Source: SZUA-35 sp963781035 (GTDB lineage: Bacteria > Actinomycetota > Acidimicrobiia > Acidimicrobiales > SZUA-35). From it: DNA of 64,000 bases. Shown here piece by piece: positions 45,920-55,391 of the stretch; the stretch's first letter is position 1; the number at the start of each line of letters is the position of its first letter. The notes under the pieces were generated by a model, which saw only the letters and a program-made list of their open reading frames with translations, had not been told where the DNA came from and did no database searches. Made by a program: the position numbers and the translations under genes. The stretch spans positions 40,521-104,520 of the forward strand of contig CAWAEN010000001.1 of NCBI GenBank assembly GCA_963781035.1. The letters run 5' to 3'.

Positions 45920-46678
45920 ATGAACACCCCAGCACGTTCGCATCGTCGCGTCGTCTTTGGCTGCTTGGCAGCTGGAGCAGCGCTCGCTCTGGTCGCCGCC
46001 TCCCCCGCAGCGGCTCAAGACCCCGAAGAATTCCGGGGGACCTTCGGCCAGCTCAACGGTTCGGGACTCAGCGGTGAGGTGAGTGTGACACTCACCGGCA
46101 CCAGCGCCGAAGTCACCCTGAACGTTGACGGCGTGGTCGATTTGGTACATGCGCAGCACTTCCACGGCGAATACGGGGTCGAGAACACGTGTCCGACCGA
46201 CGCCCTCGACGTCGACGGTGACGGACTCGTGAGCACGGTGGAGGGAGTTCCCTCGTATGGCGCGGTGAAGGCCTCGTTGGTGACGGAAGGTCCGACGGAT
46301 GAATCGTATGCGCTCGCCATATCCAGCTTCCCCGTCGCCAGCGGCGGCAGCTACGACTACACCCGCACCATCGAGGTGCCACAGGAACTCGCCGACAACA
46401 TGGAGAACATGATCGTTGTCGTGCACGGGATCGATCTCGACGACAGCGGCGAGTACGACGGTGACGCGCCGAGCTCCCTCGACGCATCACTGCCACTCGA
46501 AGCCACGATTCCCGCTGGTTGCGCCACGATGGTCGCCGCCGGTATGACGCCGACCGGGTCGGTGGCTGCAGGAGCCGGCGGCACAGCTGCAGATGGCTCC
46601 TCTGCTCCACTATGGGTCGTCGCCGCAGGGCTTGGCACTCTCGCATTGGCGACGGGTGTGCGTCGCCGCAAGGCGTGA
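45920..46678 (+). CDS. CHRD-like surface protein with C-terminal membrane anchor
   Basis: A 252-residue exported protein. The signal peptide (FGCLAAGAALALVAASPAAAQ) is followed by a domain resembling CHRD (HFHGEYGVENTC, an aspartate-rich DALDVDGDGLVST, and IDLDDSGEYDG). The C-terminal part is Gly/Ala-rich and ends in a helix plus basic tail (PLWVVAAGLGTLALATGVRRRKA), with no LPxTG motif. The two acidic runs might bind Ca2+. Its stop overlaps the sortase-like GTG start by four bases (GTGA), so the genes are coupled and the sortase may process or anchor it. Confidence 0.8.
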   Translation: MNTPARSHRRVVFGCLAAGAALALVAASPAAAQDPEEFRGTFGQLNGSGLSGEVSVTLTGTSAEVTLNVDGVVDLVHAQHFHGEYGVENTCPTDALDVDGDGLVSTVEGVPSYGAVKASLVTEGPTDESYALAISSFPVASGGSYDYTRTIEVPQELADNMENMIVVVHGIDLDDSGEYDGDAPSSLDASLPLEATIPAGCATMVAAGMTPTGSVAAGAGGTAADGSSAPLWVVAAGLGTLALATGVRRRKA

Positions 46679-47345
46679 TCCCATCTGCTCGCCGCCGGGC
46701 GGCCGTCTCGATTTTCGTGGCGGCCGGCCTGTGTGCAGCCGGATGTTCGACAACGGATCGGACAGCGGCGGTTGAGGGCGCCGGCAACGGTGCCGTCGCC
46801 TCAGCCGACCGACAACGATGAGGGACTCGGGCTCACAGCCGAAGTCGCAGGGGCCGCGTCCCTCTCCCACCGCTGGGTCAGGCACCTCGGTGTCAAGGCC
46901 AGTGGTCTCACCCCCGCGCCAGGTCGTGATCCCCTCGATCGATGTCGACGCTCCGATCATCGATCTCGGCCTCACCGCAGAGGGGGCCCTCGAGACGCCG
47001 ACCGACTTCGACACGGCAGGGTGGTGGGCCGGTGGGACCGTCGCCGCCGAAGTGGGGCCGACCGTCATCGTCGGACACGTCGACGACACCAACGGACCTG
47101 CGGTCTTCTTCCGACTGCAGGAGCTGGAGCCGGGCGACTCGATCATCGTGATCGATGACCTCGGTCGCGAGCAGACCTTCGCGGTTGTCGACAAGGGTCT
47201 CTATGACAAGACTTCGTTCCCGACCGAGCGGGTGTACGGAGCGAGTGGCACCCCCACGCTTCGGCTGGTGAGCTGTGGCGGCGAGTTCGACCGTTCCGAG
47301 CGAAGCTATGAGTCCAACTGGGTGGTCTACGCCGTTTCCGCGTGA
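46675..47345 (+). CDS. Sortase family protein (class F/E-like), lipoprotein-type leader, frameshifted
   Basis: Sortases are transpeptidases that anchor proteins to the cell wall. The catalytic His lies in VIVGHVDDTNGP, the Cys in LVSCGGEFD, and an Arg/Ser-rich end (SERSYESNWVVYAV) follows. The GTG start reads an export segment with a lipobox-like AAVSIFVAAGLCAAGCS, which then hits an indel near 46810 before MRDSGSQPKSQG begins the mature part. The GTGA overlap with the CHRD-like gene implies coupling. A lipid-anchored sortase next to its candidate substrate is unusual. Confidence 0.75.
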
Positions 47346-47363
47346 GCTGAGTTCATCGAGCGC

Positions 47364-47786
47364 CTATTCGTCGATCCACGGCCCGACCCCACTGATGCGA
47401 TCGACCGACACTCGAATGACGACGCAGTCCGGCGAGTCGCGCAGGGCGAGCGGGTGCCGACGAAGGCCGATGTATTTCGCCGCGAGCCGATCCATCAGGT
47501 CGGGGTCGGGACCGGGCTCGAGCGTGGCTGTGCCCCGGATCACCAGGTGTCGCTGGAATCCTCGTTCGTTTCTCTCGGTGTCCTCGATCGACAGAATGAT
47601 TCGCGGATCGAGGGCCAGATTTCGGCATTTGACGCTCTTGGCGTCGGAACCGAACACGACATCGTCATCCTGAGCGATCACCCAGACAACAGACACTTGC
47701 GGGGACCCATCCGGGTTGGACGTCCAAACGTGAGCTACGGCGTCCGTGCCGAGCAGGGTCTGGACCTGGGCCGGGATCGACACCAT
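47364..47786 (-). CDS. PPOX-class F420-dependent protein
   Basis: A 140-residue split-barrel protein of the pyridoxamine-phosphate-oxidase-like class. The sequence VAHVWTSNPDGSPQVSVVWVIAQDDDVVFGSDAKSVKCRNLALDPRIILSIED is the classic barrel front, with the RNLALDPR segment that packs on the cofactor. Actinobacterial members often bind F420 rather than FMN. Converges with the sortase gene, 18 bases apart. Confidence 0.85.
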   Translation of the reverse strand: MVSIPAQVQTLLGTDAVAHVWTSNPDGSPQVSVVWVIAQDDDVVFGSDAKSVKCRNLALDPRIILSIEDTERNERGFQRHLVIRGTATLEPGPDPDLMDRLAAKYIGLRRHPLALRDSPDCVVIRVSVDRISGVGPWIDE

Positions 47787-47960
47787 GACTGACCTCCTCG
47801 TTGACTCGCCACCCTAGAACAGACGCCTCGGCCGCACCGGAGAAGTGCTGGACCCCGATGACAACGAATTCTGTGTGTTGAGCCCCCGATGACAAGCTCG
47901 AGCACGTGCTCGGCTCGATGCCCCGAGCGTCCCGCGGACGGGGCCGGTTTGCGCTCGCTC

Positions 47961-48917
47961 TCAGAGTGTCGGCTCAGTAGTCGACGAGCGACGTCGCCGA
48001 TCGAGCGCTTCGAGCGCCGCTCCCCAGGAGAGTATGTAGCCGGCACCTCCATGACCGTAGTTGTGGACGACCGGCCGCCCATTGGAATCGAGGTCTGCTT
48101 CCACCCTCACGCTCGATCGGCCCGGCCGCAGACCCACCCGAACATCGATGGGCTCGAGCCCTTCGATCCTCGGATCCAAACGGGTGCAGTCTGCGATGAT
48201 CCGGTCGGTCAGCGCAGAGTCCGGAGCCGTTACCGACGAACCCACGTGACGCAACCCGCCGAGCACGACCTCTCGGGACCGCGGGTACACGTAGGCGACA
48301 CGGCCGGGATCCGACTCGTCTGCGACGCCATCGCTGATGCCGGGGTTGGCGATCGCCACCACCTGACCCCGAATCGGATACAACGAATCGTCGCCGGCGA
48401 GGACGGATGCTCCGAGACCCGAGCAATTCACCACGACGTCCCCGTCGACGTGTTCGAGCCGGTCGAGTTCGACGATGGTGACCTCGCCTCCCAGCCGGCA
48501 GAGCCGGTCGGTGAGCCACGGCAGGTAGATCGGCGGCTCGATCATGTACCCGTCGATCTCGAGCCCGGCGGCATAGCCGAGCGGCAGCTCGTCGGGTAGG
48601 AGTCGACGCACGAACGGCTGGCCCTCCCACCAGGTCGGTCCGGGGTCTACACGCTCGAGCTCGCGCTGACGCAAGGGAACCACGCCACTTCCGATCTCCT
48701 CGGCAAACGCGGCGAAACGCAACCGGCTGGCCAAGGCCCAGCGCCGAGTGGCCTCCCGGGGCGAGGCGTCGGTCACCGTCCAAATGGCGGCTGCGACCGT
48801 CGAGACCGTGGATTCGTGCGTCTCTCGGGCGACCACGCTCACCTCCCAACCCGCTTCCAAGAACACCACGGCAGTGGTCAAACCCGAGACGCCGGCTCCC
48901 ACGATCGTTGTATGCAT
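47961..48917 (-). CDS. D-amino-acid oxidase
   Basis: A 318-residue FAD enzyme that deaminates D-amino acids oxidatively. The FAD loop is HTTIVGAGVSGLTTAVVFLEAGWEVSVVA, and the family motif VRVGLRPGRSSVRVEAD followed by VVHNYGHGGAGYILSWGAAL matches DAAO precisely (the Gly-His-Gly-Gly-x-Gly run). AAAIWTVTD is near the substrate site. ATG 48917 starts the FAD strand. The gene diverges from the P450 gene. Confidence 0.92.
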   Translation of the reverse strand: MHTTIVGAGVSGLTTAVVFLEAGWEVSVVARETHESTVSTVAAAIWTVTDASPREATRRWALASRLRFAAFAEEIGSGVVPLRQRELERVDPGPTWWEGQPFVRRLLPDELPLGYAAGLEIDGYMIEPPIYLPWLTDRLCRLGGEVTIVELDRLEHVDGDVVVNCSGLGASVLAGDDSLYPIRGQVVAIANPGISDGVADESDPGRVAYVYPRSREVVLGGLRHVGSSVTAPDSALTDRIIADCTRLDPRIEGLEPIDVRVGLRPGRSSVRVEADLDSNGRPVVHNYGHGGAGYILSWGAALEALDRRRRSSTTEPTL

Positions 48918-49084
48918 TGCGCCTGATCGTAGAGCCGCCACTCGGTAGGTCGCAGACGGCGCAGTGGGCCCGAGGCACTTCGAGATCATCCGACACCCCT
49001 GCTACCGTCGATCGAGTCGTGGGAACCGATCCGACACGACCGCGACGCACCTTCCACCGACAATCTCTGCCACCGAGGAGACCG

Positions 49085-50406
49085 ATGACCAACACCGTCG
49101 AGGAGAACACCTTCTTCGACCCCAACATCCGCACGCCCGAGATGGAGATGGCCGAGACCGGCGGAGGCGTGCCTGCGGCTGCCGACCTCGACATCGCCGA
49201 CATCAACCCGGCCAACCCCCACCTGTTCAAGGAAGACCGCTGGCAGGACCACTTCGCCCGCCTCCGCGCCGAAGACCCGGTGCACTTCAACGAGCTCGAG
49301 ACGGCGGGGCGCTATCTGGTCGGTCACCAGGTACGACGACGTGCGTGCCGTCGACGGCGACTGGGACGACCTATTCGTCGGCGAAGGGCATCACCCTCGG
49401 CATCGCCGAGATCGCAACGGGCGAGGTCGAGCTCTCCACCACGTCTCACGCCGTTCATCGCGATGGACCCGCCCACGCACACCGCAGCAGCGCAAGACCG
49501 TGCGCAGCGTCTCGGCCCCGAGCAACCTCCGCAACATCGAGCCGATGATCCGCGAGCGCACGGCTGAGCTGCTCGACTCGCTCCCCGAGGGCGAGACGTT
49601 CGACTGGGTCGACACCGTGTCGGTCGAGCTCACCACGCTCATGCTCGCGACCCTCTTCGACTTCCCCATGGACGACCGCCGCAAGCTGACCCGCTGGTCC
49701 GACATCGTGTTCGCCGTCCCCGAGCCGGGCGGCATCGTCGAGACCCAGCAGCAGAAGATCGACGAGCTGATGGAGTGCGTCGCGTACTTCTCCGAACCTC
49801 TGGAACGAGCGCCGGGGCGGCGACGGGTTCGACCTCGTCACGATGCTGGCCAACGGCGAGGACACCAAGGACATGACCCCGATGGAGCAGCTCGGCAACC
49901 TCCTGCTGCTGATCGTCGGCGGCAACGACACGACCCGCAACACCATGTCGGGCAGCGTCTCGGGCTCAACGAGAACCCCGAGCAGTACGAGAAGCTCAAG
50001 GCCGACCCCGGCCTGATCCCGAACATGGTGACCGAGATCATCCGCTGGCAGACGCCGCTCTCGCACATGCGCCGCACGGCGACCAGGGACACCGAGCTCG
50101 GCGGCAAGCAGATCAAGGAACGACCAGGTCGTGATGTGGTACGTCTCGGCCAACCGCGACGAGGACGTCTTCGAGAACGCCCACGAGCTCGACATCGATC
50201 GCCAGAACGCCGACCAGCACCTGTCGTTCGGCTGCGGCATCCACTTCTGCATGGGCAGCCGCCTCGCCGAGCTGCAGCTGCGCGTGCTCTGGGAGGAGAT
50301 CCTGCAGCGCTTCGATCGCATCGACGTGCAGGAGGAGCCAGAACGCGTCTTCTCGTCGTTCGTCCACGGCTACACGAAGCTGCCCGTCACCGTCACTCGT
50401 CGGTGA
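49085..50406 (+). CDS. Cytochrome P450, frameshifted
   Basis: A bacterial P450 of about 430 residues. The haem-cysteine motif is FGCGIHFCMGSRLAELQLR. The I-helix has LLLLIVGGNDTTRNTMSG and the K-helix has TEIIRWQTPLSHMRRTA (E-x-x-R). The start MTNTVEENTFFDPNIRTPEME resembles CYP125/CYP142-like sterol-type enzymes; that subfamily is only an inference. About five indels break the frame (near 49330, 49370, 49450, 49800, 49950 and 50110). At GACGACCTAT the sequence looks like a union of GACGCC and GACACC. Confidence 0.78.
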
Positions 50407-50409
50407 GAC

Positions 50410-50457
50410 TGACCTCGTCAGGGATACCGAGCCCCGCAGCGTTGCGCCGAAGCCTCG
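50410..50457 (+). repeat. 48-bp remnant homologous to the methyltransferase gene at 60 kb
   Basis: Bases here match 60012-60059 at about 39 of 45 positions, and the differences fall mostly on third codon positions of the methyltransferase frame (RQGYRxPQRCAEA). It directly follows the P450 stop. Beyond it the similarity ends. This is a relic of a related methyltransferase gene. Confidence 0.5.
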
Positions 50458-50586
50458 GCGCACCCGTCGGGCCCACTACGACTGCTACCTCGTGACCGGC
50501 ACCCTCCAGAATGCAGGCGACGAGTTCGTCGATGGCGATGTCAGGCAGTCCGAGCACGTCGACATCGCAGATTGACCGCGTGCCCG

Positions 50587-51976
50587 CTACGGCTTGGTCT
50601 CTTCGGTTCCGGTGGCGGTCGTGGGTTCGTCGTCCACGTACAGCCGTAGCTTGAACCAGTCGACCTCGACCCAGTGGGAGCTCGTGCTCAGGCCCGACAA
50701 GAGCGGTCCGATGCGTACCGGATCGGAGAGACCGCTCGTGAAGTTCACGTTGGTCCCGACCTCGCCCCAGGTCATGCCGTCAGCAGAGTTGAATGCTCTC
50801 GATGAGTCGCCGACCCGGGTGACGCGGTTGTAGTCGTATCGCTGACCCAGCTGCTCGGCCGTCGCGCCTCCGGTGGCCGACCGGTAGGAGTTGGTCGATC
50901 CGGCGCTGGTGTGGACCTCTGACATGTTGCGGTTCACGGAGATGTCGCTCGAGGAGTCACGCAGGTGGACACCGCCGTACTTCGACCAGCCCCCGTGGGT
51001 GCCGCCGATGGTGGTCGTGAAGGACTCGGCGAGGAAGTCGCCCGAGACGTCGCGAGCCAGGTGGTAGAGGTCGTCGGAGGTGCCCCAGATGTCACCGGTG
51101 TTGGTCGCCGAGATCCTGACCACGGTTCCGCTCTCGGCTCACCGTGCCGCCGGCCACCGTGCCGATGGCGTCCAGGTTCCAACCGGTGCCGAGGGTCGCG
51201 TCGTCGAAGTCGTCCCAGACCGCATACACCGCCGTCTTGTCCGCGGGTGGACTCGCGGCGACGGGGTTGTCGTAGTAGAGGTAGTAGTCGGCGTCATCGG
51301 AGCCGACTGCGATGTCCGCCTGGAGCGAGAACCACACGGTCGTGTCGACAACTCCCCAGCCGGACCCCTCCTGGAGCACGCGGTCGAGCTCCGACCACGT
51401 GCAGTCACTCCCCTCCAAGCGCAGGACTCGTAGGTCGTCCCCGCTGGGGAGCGACTTGCCGTCGGCCACCAGTTGCGCGTGGTCGACGGCCACACTGACC
51501 GAATAGCCAGTGGTCACGCTGTCGGAGCCGGTGCTGACACTGAAGCGGGCTCGATGCTCATACGCCGCATCCCACCAGGTGGGGAAAGGGCAGCAGACCA
51601 CCTCGCTACTCTTCGCACTCTCCCAGGCGCCGACAAAGGCTTGCACGACGTAGTAGTAGGTGGATGTTGGTGGGCCGTCGGAGTAGGTCACTGTCGACCG
51701 CGGCGTCACCTCGCCGATCTGGGTGTACGGCCCGCCGGATGTGGTTGATCGGAATGTGCGATGACCAGACGCGTAGGTGTCGGGTGTCGCCGTCCACTCG
51801 AGGTCATTCGCTGCGCCGCACGCAGCAGTCAGGCCGGTCGGCGCTTCGAGGATGTCGCCGGTGAACTCGCTGCCCTCGTTGCTGCTGGGATTGGTGAAGT
51901 TTGCGCCCGCCGTTGGCAGCGCAACCGGGAAGAGGAGCAACGCGGCCACCAGCAAGGTTCTCGCATGGATCCTCAT
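50587..51976 (-). CDS. Exported DUF2341/concanavalin-like surface protein, one frameshift
   Basis: ATG 51976 starts MRIHARTLLVAALLLFPVALP, a signal-like helix, then NFTNPSSNEGSEFTGDILEAP, which has the sequence style of SipW-processed TasA/CalY proteins. A fibronectin-like segment follows (PTGLTAACGAANDLEWTATP), then a DUF2341 domain (FSLQADIAVGSDDADYYLYYDNP) and, in another frame after about 51110, a jelly-roll domain (MVRISATNTGDIWGTSDDLYHLARDV). The SipW gene before it lacks a stop in this frame. The end is a short acidic tail. Function is likely cell-surface structure. Confidence 0.6.
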
Positions 51977-52546
51977 GAGGGAACTTCGACCTCCGAGGGT
52001 GGTGTCGTGTGCCAGGGGTCGTATCGAGGTTCGACGGCGAACTGTGCCAACCACAGGGCCAGCGCCGTCGACCGCCACGGTCAGAACGAGCTGTGGCCAC
52101 TGGCCTTGAGCGGCCCAGACTCGAGGAAGCCCGACAAAGGGAACGATCCACCGGGCCCTGCCACGCATGTTCTCCGCCGGAACCAGTGCGTCGGTGACAG
52201 CTGCGGCGTCGCCCTTGGTGACGTAGGAGCCGTCCTCGTTCTGAGAGACGACACGATGAGTGACGAGGCTCGGGTTGCTCGGGTCGCGCGGGTCCTCGTA
52301 GACAACGACGGTGTCGGGGGCGATCTCTGTGCCATCGTGCTCGACGCTGACGACCACGTCACCGATGCGAAGCGCTGGCATCATTGATCCCGAGGTGATC
52401 GAGGCGGCACTGTGTCCCGGAACGATCATCGGGACGACGGTCATCACCGTCAGCCCACCAAATGTCATCAGTGCGGCGAGAGCGACGAGACCGCTGTAGA
52501 ACAGCGCAACGTCGCTGCGACTGGCGGGACTTGGCATGACCGTCAT
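51977..52546 (-). CDS. sipW: SipW-type signal peptidase I
   Basis: A membrane peptidase of the ER/archaeal type used for TasA-like proteins. Helix MFGGLTVMTVVPMIVP is followed by the nucleophile in SGSMMPALRIGDVVVSVE (Ser of SxM), the His replacing the usual Lys in LVTHRVVSQNEDGSYVTKGDAAAVTDALVP, and the C-terminal VPFVGLPRVW. The start ATG 52546 has GGAG 7 bases upstream. There is no stop before the following surface protein frame, so its end is uncertain. The upstream TasA-like gene lies 31 bases away on the same strand, so this is an operon. Confidence 0.8.
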
Positions 52547-52577
52547 CGCGTCTCCGACCGTGATCCCTGCGTGGCTG

Positions 52578-53168
52578 CTAGTTATTCGTTGCGAGCCACT
52601 CGAACTCCACGCCGTCGACCCTGCTGTTCTGGGTCGAGTTGGGAGCGCCCGAATCGAGGGTGACGGTGATCTCGTAGTAGCGACTCTCGTCTGTGCCGGG
52701 CACTGCCGGCTGCCAAGCCGCCTCGGTGATCCCCGGAGCGGACAAGGTCCCGCTCGCAACGGCGACCGGCGCGCCGTCGACGCACGTCGGAGACGTGTGT
52801 CGATCGATCGTGAGATTCATCTCGGCGCCGATTGCGTTTTCGTTCACTCCGCTGATCGTGGCCGAGTCCAACAGGATGTCCGCGTCCACCGACCCCTCGT
52901 AGATCACTTCGAAGCAGACGGTGTTGCTGTCGCCGGGAACCATGTCGCTGATGGTGAACAGGGCAGACCCGGTCTCGTCAAAGGTCGGAGAGGCTCCATC
53001 GGCGGTTGCGGCTTCGTTGACGAGGATCAGGCTCCCGGAGGTCCATGCATTTGCATCATTCGACGTGGGGTTGGTGAAGAGAGCCCGCGAGGTACCCATC
53101 ACCATCAAGAAGGCCATGAGCATCCCTCCGGCGATGGCGGCAGATCTGAGCGTGGTGGTACGAGACAT
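52578..53168 (-). CDS. TasA/CalY (camelysin)-like fibre protein
   Basis: A 196-residue exported protein. The signal (TLRSAAIAGGMLMAFLMVMGTSRALFT) and the mature N-terminus (NPTSNDANAWTSGSLILVN) match the SipW-dependent proteins CalY/TasA, which form matrix fibres in Bacillus. Inner strands (MVPGDSNTVCFEVIYEGSVDADILLDSA, ESRYYEITVTLDSGA) are the beta-sandwich of the family. Two cysteines are present (VCFEV and PTCVDG). Together with SipW and the DUF2341 protein it forms a three-gene surface operon. Confidence 0.78.
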   Translation of the reverse strand: MSRTTTLRSAAIAGGMLMAFLMVMGTSRALFTNPTSNDANAWTSGSLILVNEAATADGASPTFDETGSALFTISDMVPGDSNTVCFEVIYEGSVDADILLDSATISGVNENAIGAEMNLTIDRHTSPTCVDGAPVAVASGTLSAPGITEAAWQPAVPGTDESRYYEITVTLDSGAPNSTQNSRVDGVEFEWLATNN

Positions 53169-53229
53169 AGTGGGCGTTTCCCTTCGTCGATCACCCAGCC
53201 TCGGCAGCACGGCCATCAGAATGAGGACC

Positions 53230-53394
53230 TCAACCCATCCACGGCTGAACCTGCCGCCCCCAGGCCTTGGATGCCATCTCTCGAGTCTCGACGCGCACGC
53301 TCCATACGTCGTTGGCGACTCCGCCAGCGAGCGGTTCGATACGAGCAACGTCGTCACCCCACTGCTCGAATGCCTCCCATCTCACGGGCCACAT
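53230..53394 (-). pseudogene. APH-like kinase N-terminal remnant
   Basis: From MWPVRWEAFEQWGDDVARIEP the text PLAGGVANDVWSVRVETRE matches the first strands of an aminoglycoside-phosphotransferase-like enzyme, which normally continues for 250 more residues. Here it ends within 54 residues. It is a truncated relic, back to back with the methyltransferase relic. Confidence 0.5.
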
Positions 53395-53411
53395 GATGGC
53401 AGAGTCGGCGA

Positions 53412-53664
53412 ATGTCCGATCACCTTCGAGACTCCTACGACGCCATGGCTGAACAGTATGCGGCGCTGCCCCGGCCAGATTGCTGAAGCTCGGCGTGCGT
53501 GCCCCGATTCGCAGTTCCAAGTGGGTGACCTTGCGGCACCGGATGTTGCCGATCGCACCTTGCTGGCGGCATCAGAGCTGATCTCGATCACTCCAGTGAA
53601 GGACAGGTTCCAGCGGTTCGCTCTGGGTCTGTGCCCGCTCGGCAACTGCTGTCAGCCGGGCTGA
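53412..53664 (+). pseudogene. SAM methyltransferase remnant with internal deletion
   Basis: The start MSDHLRDSYDAMAEQYAALP is a usual N-terminus of class I methyltransferases. It is followed by a stop and then, in another frame, QIAEARRACPDSQFQVGDLAAPD, which belongs to the second half of the fold. The part between, which should hold the GxGxG SAM loop, is missing. The gene is therefore non-functional. Its 3' end overlaps the pgm stop by 13 bases. Confidence 0.5.
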
Positions 53665-55304
53665 CCGAGTACCCCTGCCACCAGAGACTTCGCGGCTTCC
53701 TGGACCGCCCGGAGATGGTCTGTGCCGCGGAAGCTCTCGGCGTAGATCTTGTAGACGTCTTCGGTGCCTGACGGGCGGGCTGCGAACCAAGCGCTGTCGG
53801 TGACGACCTTGAGACCACCGATCTTCGCCCCGTTCCCCGGTGCTTCGGTGAGTACCGCGGTGATCTGGTCACCGGCCAGCTCCGTGGCGGTCACCTGGTC
53901 GGACGAAAGGGCACCGAGCTTCGCCTTCTCTTCACGCGACGCCGGCGCGTCGATTCGCTCGTAGACCGGTGTGCCATGCCGTTCGGTGAGCGCCCGGTAG
54001 TGCTCGCTCGGCGACGTTCCGGTGACGGCGAGGATCTCAGCGGCCAGGAGCGCCAGCAAGATTCCGTCCTTGTCGGTGGTCCACACCGACCCGTCGCGCC
54101 GGAGGAACGAGGCGCCGGCCGATTCCTCGCCGCCGAACCCGATCGAACCGTCGCTCAGACCCGGTACGAACCACTTGAACCCCACCGGCACCTCGACGAG
54201 CTTGCGCCCCAGACCGTCGGCGACGCGGTTGATCATGGACGACGACACCAACGTCTTGCCGATGGCCGCCGAGGCGGGCCAGTCGGCCCGGTTCCCGAAC
54301 AGATAGTCGATGGCCACGGCGAGGAAGTGGTTGGGGTTCATCAGGCCGGCATCGGGAGTGACGATGCCGTGGCGGTCTGCGTCCGCATCGTTCCCGGTTG
54401 CGATCTCGTAGTCATCGGATGCACCGATGAGCGATGCCATGGCGTACGGCGACGAACAGTCCATTCTGATCTTGCCGTCCCAGTCGAGGGTCATGAATCG
54501 CCACGTCGGGTCGACCTCTGGGTTGACCACCGTCAGATCGAGGTCGAAACGGTCAGCGATGCGGGCCCAATAGTCGACGCTGGCACCGCCGAGCGGGTCG
54601 GCCCCGATGCGGACTCCCGCCGTGCGGATCACGTCGAGTTCGAGCACGTTGGGCAGATCATCGACGTATATGCCGCAGAAATCGTAGCGATGGGTCGTGT
54701 CGGCGCCGAGTGCTCGATGGAGCGAGATGCGTGACACACCCCGATTTCCGTCGGCGAGGAGTTCGTTGGCCCGTGCGGCGATCCACCCGGTGGCGTCGGT
54801 GTCGGCGGGGCCACCATGGGGCGGGTTGTACTTGAAGCCGCCGTCGCGGGGTGGATTGTGTGAGGGGGTGACGACGATGCCGTCGGACATCCCCGAGCCC
54901 GCGTGATGGCCGGCGTTGTGCCGCAGGATGGCGTGCGACAGTGCGGGCGTCGGGGTGTAGCGGTCGGCGACGTCGATCAGCACGGTCACGTGGTTGGCGG
55001 CGAGCACCTCGAGCGCCGTCGCCAACGCCGGCTCGGAGAGGGCGTGGGTGTCGCGCCCGAGGAAGAGCGGTCCGTCGATCGACTGGGTGGCCCGATACTC
55101 ACAGATCGCTTGAGTCGTCGCAGCGATGTGGGCCTCGTTGAACGAGCCGTCGAGGCTGGATCCGCGATGCCCCGATGTTCCGAACGCGACCCGCTGCGAC
55201 GGATCCTCGAGATCGGGGCGTGACGTGTAGTACGACGACACCAGGTGGGGGACGTCGATGAGATCGCGGGTCGATGCCGGCTGTCCGGCTCGTTCGTGTG
55301 TCAT
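53652..55304 (-). CDS. pgm: Phosphoglucomutase (alpha-D-glucose-phosphate)
   Basis: A 550-residue enzyme converting glucose 1-phosphate and glucose 6-phosphate. The phosphoserine loop is GIVVTPSHNPPRDGGFKYN. The metal loop is ATGNDADADRHGIV and the sugar-binding loops include VPVGFKWF and GFGGEESAG. The C-terminal phosphate-binding loop is ARPSGTEDVYKIYAES. The four-domain order and length match bacterial PGM. ATG 55304 was chosen from the family N-terminus (RDLIDVPHLVSSYYT). It links to glycogen or cell-wall sugar supply. Confidence 0.96.
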   Translation of the reverse strand: MTHERAGQPASTRDLIDVPHLVSSYYTSRPDLEDPSQRVAFGTSGHRGSSLDGSFNEAHIAATTQAICEYRATQSIDGPLFLGRDTHALSEPALATALEVLAANHVTVLIDVADRYTPTPALSHAILRHNAGHHAGSGMSDGIVVTPSHNPPRDGGFKYNPPHGGPADTDATGWIAARANELLADGNRGVSRISLHRALGADTTHRYDFCGIYVDDLPNVLELDVIRTAGVRIGADPLGGASVDYWARIADRFDLDLTVVNPEVDPTWRFMTLDWDGKIRMDCSSPYAMASLIGASDDYEIATGNDADADRHGIVTPDAGLMNPNHFLAVAIDYLFGNRADWPASAAIGKTLVSSSMINRVADGLGRKLVEVPVGFKWFVPGLSDGSIGFGGEESAGASFLRRDGSVWTTDKDGILLALLAAEILAVTGTSPSEHYRALTERHGTPVYERIDAPASREEKAKLGALSSDQVTATELAGDQITAVLTEAPGNGAKIGGLKVVTDSAWFAARPSGTEDVYKIYAESFRGTDHLRAVQEAAKSLVAGVLGQPG

Positions 55305-55391
55305 CTCTCCAGTATGTCCGCAACGCCCGTTCCGAACCGAGAGAAGTCGATGTTCGTGGCCGGTAGGCCGCCCGTGCCGTACGATCATCCG

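Noticed and set aside
50393..50590. A minus-strand frame of about 60 residues (VVVGPTGAPRLRRNAAGLG)
   Set aside because: It reads well but has no start, and the plus-strand match to the methyltransferase gene explains the conservation better.
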